Assembly: GCA_002102825.1 (NCBI GenBank)
Contig: DABJ01000016.1
Location: forward strand, 2,515-15,380
DNA: 12,866 nucleotides
Reading direction: 5' to 3'
Source: Candidatus Gastranaerophilales bacterium HUM_12
GTDB taxonomy: Bacteria; Cyanobacteriota; Vampirovibrionia; Gastranaerophilales; Gastranaerophilaceae
Each line of letters opens with the position of its first letter. Position 1 is the first letter of the stretch. A program made the position numbers and the translations under genes. The notes beneath the pieces were generated by a model. It did no database searches. It worked only from the letters and a program-made list of their open reading frames with translations, and was not told the DNA's origin. This document shows positions 1 through 6,144 of this stretch, piece by piece.

Positions 1-1082
1 GAGCACACTTGGAAGAAGATGCCGGTAAATTAGTACACGCAGGCGCTAACGGTATTGCAGGTTCAACTTATTCTTTAGTTGACTTGAACAGAGCAGGTAC
101 TCCATTATTAGAAATCGTTTCTGAACCTGATATGAGAAGCTCTGAAGAAGCTAAAAATTATATGGAAGAATTAAGAAATATCGTTAGATATATCGGAGTT
201 TGTGACGGAAACCTTGAAGAAGGTTCAATGAGATGTGATGCGAACATTTCAATCATGCCAAAGGGTTCTAAAGAATTCGGTACTCGTGCTGAAATCAAAA
301 ACGTAAACTCTTTTGCCGCACTTCAAAGAGCTATTGAATACGAAATCGAAAGACAAATCGAAATCGTTGAAGAGGGTGGAGAAGTTGTTCAAGAAACAAG
401 ATTGTGGGACGATGCTTCTCGTGAAACTCGTTCAATGAGAGGTAAAGAAGATGCTCACGATTACAGATATTTCCCGGAACCTGATTTGATGCCTTTAGAA
501 ATTTCAAGAGAATGGGTTGAAGAAATTCGTGCTAAAATGCCTGAATTACCTAACCAAAAACGTAAAAGATACCAAGAAATCGGGCTTAGCGAATATGATG
601 CAAGTGTAATTGTTGAACAAATGGGCTTGGCATTGTTCTTTGATAAAGTTCTTGAACTTGGTGCTAATCCGAAAACTGCTGTAAACTTCATTATGGGTGA
701 AATTACAGCTTACTTGAAAGAAGAACATATTGAAATTACTGATACAAAATTGACTCCTGACAATTTAGCAGAACTTATTTCTCTAATTGAAAAAGGAACA
801 ATTTCAAATAACATAGGGAAACAAATTATTATCGAAATGATGAAAGATGGCACAAAAGCTTCTGTAATCGTGGAGAAAAAAGGTTTGAGCCAAATTTCTG
901 ATGAGGGTGCAATTAAAGAACTTGTACAAAAAGTTGTTGATGCTCACCCGAACGAGGTTGAAGCTTACAAAAACGGTAAAACTAACTTGTTAGGATTCTT
1001 CGTAGGTCAAGTTATGAAAGAAACTAAAGGTAGAGCTAACCCTAAAACTGTTAACCAATTGATTAAAGAAATTATTGGCTAA
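1..1082 (+). CDS. gatB: Aspartyl/glutamyl-tRNA(Asn/Gln) amidotransferase subunit B, 5' end missing
   Basis: GatB is the kinase/tRNA-binding subunit of the cytosolic GatCAB complex, which converts Glu-tRNA(Gln) to Gln-tRNA(Gln) and Asp-tRNA(Asn) to Asn-tRNA(Asn). The frame is open from base 3 (A-H-L-E-E-D-A-G-K), so the window cuts the gene. About 359 residues remain of a usual 475-480, so roughly 120 N-terminal residues lie upstream. Diagnostic strings are TPLLEIVSEPDMRS, LEEGSMRCDANISI, FGTRAEIKNVNSF and DAHDYRYFPEPDLMPL from the cradle domain. The C-terminal half is the helical and tail (YqeY-like) region, ending in GRANPKTVNQLIKEIIG. The gene stops with TAA and is followed 14 bases later by a strong terminator. 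gatA and gatC are not in the window. Identity is secure. Confidence 0.97.
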   Translation, partial: AHLEEDAGKLVHAGANGIAGSTYSLVDLNRAGTPLLEIVSEPDMRSSEEAKNYMEELRNIVRYIGVCDGNLEEGSMRCDANISIMPKGSKEFGTRAEIKNVNSFAALQRAIEYEIERQIEIVEEGGEVVQETRLWDDASRETRSMRGKEDAHDYRYFPEPDLMPLEISREWVEEIRAKMPELPNQKRKRYQEIGLSEYDASVIVEQMGLALFFDKVLELGANPKTAVNFIMGEITAYLKEEHIEITDTKLTPDNLAELISLIEKGTISNNIGKQIIIEMMKDGTKASVIVEKKGLSQISDEGAIKELVQKVVDAHPNEVEAYKNGKTNLLGFFVGQVMKETKGRANPKTVNQLIKEIIG

Positions 1083-1093
1083 TAGACTGGATT

Positions 1094-1122
1094 TTGAAAG
1101 GTCATAGAGATTTTCCTATGAC
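1094..1122 (+). promoter_or_regulatory. Possible promoter for the SIS gene, embedded in the gatB terminator
   Basis: TTGAAA (1094-1099) is followed after exactly 17 bases by TATGAC (1117-1122). That predicts a start near 1129, at the end of the terminator, and a leader of about 22 bases carrying AAGGAAG ahead of ATG 1151. The -10 matches consensus at only 4 of 6 positions and both boxes overlap the terminator stem, so this is tentative. The SIS gene otherwise has no room for a promoter after the terminator. Confidence 0.35.
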
Positions 1123-1129
1123 CTTTTTT
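1097..1129 (+). terminator. Rho-independent terminator of gatB
   Basis: A perfect 11-bp stem, AAAGGTCATAG (1097-1107) against CTATGACCTTT (1116-1126), encloses an 8-base loop. The T-run continues to 1129. It lies just after the gatB stop. Confidence 0.9.
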
Positions 1130-1150
1130 AACAAATAAGGAAGTAATAAA

Positions 1151-2218
1151 ATGATATTTGATTTATTCAAAAGAAAAAAAACTTGTATGGAATTAGAAAT
1201 TTACGAGCAATCAGAAATTTCTCAAAAAATTCTTGATGCATATTTGGACTCAACCGGAAATATAAATATAGATGTTCCAACAGATATTAATAGAATTATC
1301 CTTGTCGCAAGCGGTTCTTCTTATCATTGCGCAAGATATGCAGCAGAATTATTCAGTTCAATTTCAAAAATTGAAGCAAGTGCAATCTATTCAAGCGAAT
1401 TTCTGTTAGAAGACACTATTGCTCATTCTGACAACATTTTATACATCTTCATTACTCAATCCGGTGAAACAACTGATACAAATAGCGCATTGGAAAAGGC
1501 TAAAGAGCACGGAGTCAAGACCCTATGCATTACAAACAAAGAAAATTCAACTATTTGGAATGCTTCTGATTACAGAGTTGCATGTCTTGCAGGAGAAGAA
1601 AAAAGCATTGCAGCGACAAAATCTTTTGTTTCTCAACTTTTATGCTCAACTTTGTTAGCCTTAAAATTTGCCCAAATTCAAGGTATAGATACTTATGACT
1701 ACACTTTGGATTTGAAAATGATTCCATCTTTTATAAGTAAATCATTTGAGTTGCAGCCAAAAATTAAGCAACTTGCGAGATTTTTATCTAAGTACAAAAA
1801 TGTGGTAATGACAGCAGATGGTCAGTCTTACGCACTCGCTAAAGAAGCTTCTCTAAAAATAAAAGAAACATCTTATATAAATACATCATCTGCAATTTTA
1901 GGTGAATTTATGCACGGACACGTTGCCGTTTTGAACAACAATAACGAAGTTCTTGTCTATATATTGAACGACAATCTAACCTACACTGCAACTAAAAACT
2001 TAAACAAAATAAAAGAAAGCTACAATCCACCGATTTGTGTTATCGGAAATCGTACAAATCAAGTTAAATCGACATATAACATAAATATTGATTGCGACAA
2101 ACCGATTGTAAAAACATTCTGTATCGCAGTAATAATCCAACTTTTGGCACTAGAAATCGCAATTAAATTACATCGAAATGTTGATAAACCTCACGGTTTG
2201 AATAAAGTTGTTAAATAA
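1151..2218 (+). CDS. GlmS-like double-SIS sugar-phosphate isomerase/deaminase lacking the glutaminase domain
   Basis: This 355-residue protein corresponds to the C-terminal isomerase half of glucosamine-6-phosphate synthase. SIS domain 1 (about 45-180) carries SGSSYHCARY (54-63), TQSGETTDT (102-110) and KSIAATKSF (151-159). SIS domain 2 (about 205-340) carries LKIKETSYI and GEFMHGH. By alignment from memory with E. coli GlmS, the isomerase residues K485, E488, H504 and K603 correspond to K236, E239, H255 and K352, so catalysis looks intact. The EIYEQ string (16-20) is also GlmS-like. The class II glutamine amidotransferase domain (about 240 residues starting with catalytic Cys) is absent, and the upstream space is gatB and a terminator. 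The likely role is a cytosolic aminosugar- or ketoamine-phosphate reaction, such as GlcN6P deaminase (NagB-II/GlmD type) or a deglycase, rather than GlcN6P synthesis. The substrate is not determinable here. AAGGAAG precedes the ATG at good spacing. Confidence 0.85.
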   Translation: MIFDLFKRKKTCMELEIYEQSEISQKILDAYLDSTGNINIDVPTDINRIILVASGSSYHCARYAAELFSSISKIEASAIYSSEFLLEDTIAHSDNILYIFITQSGETTDTNSALEKAKEHGVKTLCITNKENSTIWNASDYRVACLAGEEKSIAATKSFVSQLLCSTLLALKFAQIQGIDTYDYTLDLKMIPSFISKSFELQPKIKQLARFLSKYKNVVMTADGQSYALAKEASLKIKETSYINTSSAILGEFMHGHVAVLNNNNEVLVYILNDNLTYTATKNLNKIKESYNPPICVIGNRTNQVKSTYNINIDCDKPIVKTFCIAVIIQLLALEIAIKLHRNVDKPHGLNKVVK

Positions 2219-2402
2219 CTAAATTTTCTTATTCCAAGCATCATCTGGGATTTTCCAACCATTATTTTTAACCTTCAACAGACAATAATAACCTACATTG
2301 ATAGTATTTGCAGTTGAACTATTATTAACTGTCTTTCCTTTAATATTCAAAACACTAGAACAAAAATTAGGAAAGAATTTCACACTACTAGACAAATAGT
2401 TA
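2219..2402 (-). pseudogene. Possible C-terminal remnant of a pilin-like protein
   Basis: The 181-base gap between convergent genes is open on the minus strand and ends in G-Y-Y-C-L-L-K-V-K-N-N-G-W-K-I-P-D-D-A-W before a TAA. A Cys followed by NGWKI and an acidic/aromatic end resembles tails I recall from prepilin-type proteins of this lineage. The only ATG (2425) lies inside the GNAT gene in another frame and has no Shine-Dalgarno, so an independent gene is unlikely. There is no FTLAE leader upstream. It could also be meaningless intergenic sequence. Low confidence. Confidence 0.2.
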
Positions 2403-2993
2403 CTTTTTCCAGAGAAATCTTGCATTAATATCGTCTACTAATTCAAAACCTTGCTTTATATAGAATCTCTTTGAATTCGGAGAGGAGTCTAAAATCAGTT
2501 CATCATATATATTTTTTAGGGTATCTACAATTGCTTTTCCTACATGTTTTATTGTTCTACCATCGTTTGAATATTGAAATTTTGGGTCAACTTGTAACCA
2601 CTTGAGTTCCATTGGAAGATTTTTATTTTGTTGAGTCTGAGCAAGCGCCAGAATTTTTGTAGCATCTAATTTTTTGAAATTATCAGTTTGTTCTGTAAGC
2701 ATCAAGATTTTATTAACCTCTTTTGAAGCTTCTTTCTTTGACAACATGTCAGCACAAAGATAAATAGATTGACCAATAAAATATCTTCCCCATTTGTTAT
2801 TAGCAATCTTTATTGCGAGTTTATCAGAACGATTTTGAGGTTCAAATTGAACAAGTGAAACTCCCTTATCGACAAATATATTTTTAGCCCTATCATATTT
2901 TTGAATTGTTGATGAAGAAAGAAACTTAGCACCAAAAGAAATATTATTTGAAATCATAGTCTTTTTAAAATTCCTAAAAATATTTTTTGCCAC
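2400..2993 (-). CDS. GNAT-like N-acetyltransferase domain protein
   Basis: The product is 197 residues from a GTG start. The C-terminal half reads like GNAT motifs A and B: a strand with W-L-Q-V-D-P-K (132-138), an acetyl-CoA-loop-like stretch R-T-I-K-H-V-G-K-A-I (146-155), strand E-L-I-L-D-S (165-170), then S-K-R-F-Y-I-K-Q-G-F-E-L-V (174-186), the familiar FYxxxGF element. The N-terminal 110 residues are not recognised. SFGAKF (19-24) resembles N-terminal strings common in Gastranaerophilales proteins. Substrate is unknown. The GTG is chosen because a perfect AGGAGG (3006-3001) sits 7 bases upstream. An ATG at codon 13 (2957) has no well-spaced SD. That SD is inside a 13-bp hairpin, so translation may be regulated. 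It lies 73 bases behind the ICMT-like gene and could share its transcript. The family assignment is from motif shape only. Confidence 0.6.
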   Translation of the reverse strand: MAKNIFRNFKKTMISNNISFGAKFLSSSTIQKYDRAKNIFVDKGVSLVQFEPQNRSDKLAIKIANNKWGRYFIGQSIYLCADMLSKKEASKEVNKILMLTEQTDNFKKLDATKILALAQTQQNKNLPMELKWLQVDPKFQYSNDGRTIKHVGKAIVDTLKNIYDELILDSSPNSKRFYIKQGFELVDDINARFLWKK

Positions 2994-3026
2994 TGAGAGT
3001 CCTCCTATTTAAAAGGAGGACTCTCA
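2994..3026 (-). promoter_or_regulatory. Perfect hairpin sequestering the Shine-Dalgarno of the GNAT-like gene
   Basis: Arms TGAGAGTCCTCCT (2994-3006 on the plus strand) and AGGAGGACTCTCA (3014-3026) are perfectly complementary over 13 bp with a 7-base loop. On the minus-strand transcript the 3' arm contains AGGAGG, ending 7 bases before the GTG start. No T-run follows on either strand, which argues against an intrinsic terminator. The likely effect is to hide the ribosome binding site. Confidence 0.7.
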
Positions 3027-3032
3027 AATATA

Positions 3033-3041
3033 AATATAGCA
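3033..3041 (-). promoter_or_regulatory. Possible extended -10 promoter for the GNAT-like gene
   Basis: On the minus strand TGCTATATT (3041-3033) fits the extended -10 pattern TGnTATAAT with one mismatch. No good -35 is present. The predicted start is about 3026, so the transcript would begin at the base of the SD hairpin. Confidence 0.35.
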
Positions 3042-3066
3042 TCAATAATTATCTTTGTAGGGAATT

Positions 3067-4173
3067 TTAGAACAAATTCGGAATAAATCTATACTTAACT
3101 TCTTCTGTATATTTTTGGTATTCAGAATCTTTAAGCAAGTGTCTTTCTTCCGTAATTGCTCGAAGATAGAAAATTAAAATCCACACAAACATTCCGAATG
3201 TCAAAACGATTTTGCCTAAAACAGATAAATCTGAAACAAAGTAAATTGGAATTGTTGTTGCAATAATATAAACGACCTGCATTATATAATTGGGGTGTCT
3301 GACAATATTATATGGAAAACCTTTTACTATTCCTCTATTTGTAAGGTTGCCTGATTTTGTTCCAAGCCTTGCTACAGAAATCAAAATAACAAGATTTGCA
3401 ACAACCGAAATAACGTCTAAAATTATTCTAAGAGCAAGATTTTCTACAGGAATTGAACCCTCGGTGTAAGATTTTACCAAAGCATTAGTCAAAATTGTAA
3501 ACGGATAAAAGCAGATTATACAAGAAATTATACCAAGCGGGGTTGTATCAACAGATTTAATTTTGTTTCTAAATAGGTTTAAATCAGACAAATAACTTAT
3601 GGTAAAAATTATTATCGTAAGCATAAATATCAAAGTAAGCCACATATCAGACGTATCGTCAATGTATTGAATAAGCCCCATAAACAAACCTTGCCCACTT
3701 GCGGCATAAGTTATGGCTTGTGAAAACATTTCTTTTAAGAATGAAATATTATAATCAAAAGTTGGCAAATATTTTGTGCAAATCAAATTTATACAATACA
3801 CACCAAAGAATGACTTAACAAACAATTCAACCATAGATTGTTTTTCAAATTCGTTTGGTTCAAGAACTTTTAATCTTTCTTCCGGTGTTGAAGTTTTAGT
3901 AAATTGTTTTTTTACATATTCAAGAATTGCAACATTTTTTGAATTTAAAATAGAAACAGGTTTTGTTTTGAAAAAAATCGGAAGAGCAAAAAATGCGTAA
4001 CAAATATAATAAATAACAAAAAATGTTATGTAATTAAATCCGTTATCACCCACATTTTCTCTAAATGCCGGACAAAAACTTATAAATAATAGAACAATAC
4101 CATACACCAGTAAAGATGATAGGTAGTGTTTTAAAATTGTAGATTTTGTAACTTCTTTTTGATTTTCTTCCAT
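3067..4173 (-). CDS. Isoprenylcysteine carboxyl methyltransferase (ICMT)/phospholipid methyltransferase-family membrane protein
   Basis: This is a 368-residue polytopic membrane protein. Hydrophobic segments are near residues 17-34, 48-68, 120-133, 178-196, 213-231, 250-268, 298-313 and 320-338. The C-terminal 100 residues carry the ICMT/PEMT-like SAM-binding signature: G-F-P-Y-N-I-V-R-H-P-N-Y (285-296), then a long helix pair, then E-E-R-H-L-L (342-347) and a Y-R-F-I-P ending (361-365). Family members methylate small or lipid-linked acceptors at the membrane using S-adenosylmethionine; the bacterial substrate is usually unknown. The N-terminal 200 residues are an extra membrane region beyond the minimal catalytic core. 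ATG 4173 is preferred over an upstream TTG (4200) because AGAGG lies 8 bases before it. The gene starts 30 bases after the prfB stop, so co-transcription with prfB is likely. Confidence 0.85.
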   Translation of the reverse strand: MEENQKEVTKSTILKHYLSSLLVYGIVLLFISFCPAFRENVGDNGFNYITFFVIYYICYAFFALPIFFKTKPVSILNSKNVAILEYVKKQFTKTSTPEERLKVLEPNEFEKQSMVELFVKSFFGVYCINLICTKYLPTFDYNISFLKEMFSQAITYAASGQGLFMGLIQYIDDTSDMWLTLIFMLTIIIFTISYLSDLNLFRNKIKSVDTTPLGIISCIICFYPFTILTNALVKSYTEGSIPVENLALRIILDVISVVANLVILISVARLGTKSGNLTNRGIVKGFPYNIVRHPNYIMQVVYIIATTIPIYFVSDLSVLGKIVLTFGMFVWILIFYLRAITEERHLLKDSEYQKYTEEVKYRFIPNLF

Positions 4174-4203
4174 TTTATAATCCTCTACTCTTTTTAACAA
4201 ATA

Positions 4204-5296
4204 TTACTGTTTTGTGCTTTGTCGCAAATAACTTTCAACAAATCCATCTAAATCACCGTCCATAACGGCATCAACATTTCCCTCTTCATAACCCGTCCTA
4301 TGGTCTTTAACCATTTTATACGGGTGGAATACATAGGAACGAATTTGTGAACCGAAATTGATATCAGCCGTTTCTCCACGCAATTGAGCCATTTTCTTTT
4401 CGTGTTCAGCTTCTTTTATTGCCAAAAGTTTTGATACAAGAATTTGCATTGCATATTCTTTATTTTGCAATTGAGAACGTTCTTGTTGACATTTAACAAC
4501 GATTCCTGTTGGTTTGTGGAGAATTCTTACAGCAGTTTCGACTTTATTTACATTTTGTCCGCCAGCTCCACCAGAGCGCATTGTTGTAATTTCTAAATCA
4601 TCTTGTGGAATTGAAATCGTTTTTTCGAAATCTTCCACAATCGGAGAAACATCAACAGATGCGAAACTTGTTTGCCTTTTCCCGTTTGCATTAAAAGGTG
4701 AAATTCTAACAAGTCTATGAACCCCCTTTTCAGCCTTTGCATAACCAAAAGCATGCTTACCGGAAATTTTGATTGTTGCAGACTTAATTCCGGCTTCTTC
4801 GCCATCAAGCTTATCCAACAATTCAACCTTCCAGCCTCGTGATTCAGCCCACCGCATATACATTCTAAGCAACATGCTTGCCCAGTCTTGCGCATCTGTT
4901 CCTCCGGCTCCGGAATTTATTGTAAGAATTGCATCTGCACTATCATACTCGCCAGATAACATTTGTTGTAATTCAAATTTTTCTAATTCTTTTTCTAAAT
5001 TTTTAATATCTTTATAACTTGTTTCAATAAGTTCTTTATCCTGAAGTTCAATAGATGCTTCACTATCATCAAGCGTTTGAGTCCAAGAATTCAACTTTTC
5101 CAAAATTTCTTTTTTCTCTTTAATCTCTTGCCCGATTTTTGAAACTTTGTCTTTATCTGACCATATATCAGGATTTTGCATTTGTTGTTCAAGAGTGTTT
5201 AATTCTGTTTGAATTTTGTCCGAGTCAAAGACACTCCTTTATTTTATCCAGTTTTGGTTTAACAATATTTATTTCTTGTTTTAACTCTGTTTCCAT
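4204..5296 (-). CDS. prfB: Peptide chain release factor 2, expressed by programmed +1 frameshift
   Basis: RF2 recognises UGA and UAA stop codons and triggers peptide release on the ribosome. Decoding starts at ATG 5296 and gives 23 codons (M-E-T-E-L-K through K-E-C-L), then meets TGA (5227-5225). A +1 slip at CTT TGA C joins the downstream frame (D-S-D-K-I-Q) for a total of 363 residues, the usual RF2 length. The stop-recognition tripeptide is SPF (about 199-201), which is RF2-specific. The peptidyl-hydrolysis motif is SGGAGGQNVNKVE, with GGQ at about 245-247. The N-terminal coiled-coil domain 1 and the C-terminal V-M-D-G-D-L-D-G-F-V tail are complete. An internal ATG at 5181 is not the true start, because it would remove the conserved N-terminus. 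The start codon has only a weak, too-close AAAGAG ahead of it. The gene is divergent from the membrane gene at 5380 and probably leads an operon with the ICMT-like gene. Confidence 0.97.
5224..5239 (-). promoter_or_regulatory. prfB: prfB programmed +1 ribosomal frameshift site
   Basis: On the minus strand the sequence reads AAGGAG TGT CTT TGA C. The internal Shine-Dalgarno-like AAGGAG (5239-5234) is placed 3 bases before the slippery CTT (5230-5228), and in-frame TGA (5227-5225) is followed by C. This matches the spacing of the classic E. coli site (AGGGGG TAT CTT TGA C). Low RF2 slows termination at the TGA and favours the slip, giving autoregulation. Confidence 0.97.
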
Positions 5297-5326
5297 ACTC
5301 TTTATTTTATTATAAAAATTGTTTGC

Positions 5327-5354
5327 TTGCAATTGGTTGTTATATTGCTATAAT
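5327..5354 (+). promoter_or_regulatory. Sigma-70-type promoter with extended -10 for the six-helix membrane gene
   Basis: TTGCAA (5327-5332) and TATAAT (5349-5354) are separated by 16 bases, and TG at 5346-5347 makes an extended -10. The predicted start is near 5361, with GGAAGAG immediately downstream in the leader. Confidence 0.7.
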
Positions 5355-5379
5355 ATTAGTATTGGAAGAGAGCAACCAG

Positions 5380-6144
5380 ATGAATGTTTTAAATTACTTA
5401 AAAGAAATTTATTGCGACAAAAAATCGTTCTTCATTCAAATTTCATTGTTATCTTTGATTGGAATTATGACAATTTCCGGTTGCGAATATTTGACATATA
5501 TTTTGGGCAACCTGTTTAGTTCGTTCTTGGGCTATGCAACAGGGGGACACTATGTTCTTTCCGTCGAATTATTTATATTTTTAATGCTATTGATTTATTT
5601 CAGCGGATATCTATACAAATTCTCAAATAATGCATTTCACAAAGACTCCAAACTTCCGGATTTATCCCTTTCAGGATACCAATCTTTTGTGAAAATGTTA
5701 CCTGTTTTTATCGTATGGATTATTTATTTAATAATTTCGTTAGTAATTTTATTTATAGGTTTAAGAGCTGAAAGTGTCTTGTTTTACACTTATCTGTCAA
5801 TTATCATTTGTATTCTACCTTTTATAAATTTAATTTGGGTTCTATATTCTAACGATTTTGTACTAAATAGAAAGTATTTTTCAATATTATTTTTGCTAAA
5901 AGTCATAGATAAAACTTTTTTATCTATGATAAATTTAATTGCGCAAACAATTATTATCGGAATTCTTCCTACATTAATTATTTCCGGAATAATCAAATAC
6001 TCAAACTCAGTAAAATATACAAGTATTCAACTAAGTTTAAGACTCGGCGGAATTTGTTTATCTGTCTATATTTTGTATATTTTGTTGTTAGTCTTTAATT
6101 TAGGACTTGTGAAAATATCAGAAAACAAATTGAAAGAAATTTAA
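5380..6144 (+). CDS. Six-helix integral membrane protein, DUF4013-like
   Basis: The 254-residue protein is almost entirely hydrophobic. Membrane helices lie near residues 16-35, 57-78, 106-128, 134-156, 183-205 and 223-245. A conserved-looking loop after helix 2 reads S-N-N-A-F, then L-P-D-L-S-L-S-G-Y-Q-S-F. That arrangement (N-x-F, LP, aromatic/acidic stretch, F before the next helix) resembles DUF4013 membrane proteins of unknown function. There are no catalytic motifs and no cleavable signal. ATG 5380 is chosen because GGAAGAG lies 9-10 bases before it and directly after a strong promoter; an upstream ATG at 5323 lies within that promoter. The stop codon overlaps that of the convergent nucleotidase gene, leaving no terminator between them. 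A transport or membrane-organisation role is possible but not shown. Confidence 0.75.
   Translation: MNVLNYLKEIYCDKKSFFIQISLLSLIGIMTISGCEYLTYILGNLFSSFLGYATGGHYVLSVELFIFLMLLIYFSGYLYKFSNNAFHKDSKLPDLSLSGYQSFVKMLPVFIVWIIYLIISLVILFIGLRAESVLFYTYLSIIICILPFINLIWVLYSNDFVLNRKYFSILFLLKVIDKTFLSMINLIAQTIIIGILPTLIISGIIKYSNSVKYTSIQLSLRLGGICLSVYILYILLLVFNLGLVKISENKLKEI

Noticed and set aside
2219..2425. A 68-residue minus-strand reading frame as an intact gene
   Set aside because: Its only start lies in the GNAT gene in another frame, has no ribosome site, and the first residues are frame-shifted GNAT sequence. It is kept only as a possible remnant.
2994..3026. The 13-bp hairpin as an intrinsic terminator of the ICMT-like gene
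   Set aside because: No T-run follows the stem on either strand, and the 3' arm holds a perfect SD correctly spaced from GTG 2993.
4174..4200. TTG 4200 as the start of the ICMT-like gene
   Set aside because: ATG 4173 has AGAGG at 8 bases. The extra nine residues would be the translated ribosome-binding region.
4204..5181. Internal ATG 5181 as the prfB start
   Set aside because: It removes a conserved N-terminal helix. The upstream sequence has a complete +1 frameshift signal and an in-frame continuation to ATG 5296.
5309..5332. TATAAT (5314-5309, minus) with TTGCAA (5332-5327) as the prfB promoter
   Set aside because: The spacer is only 12 bases and the start would be about 6 bases from the ATG. 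The true prfB promoter could not be placed.
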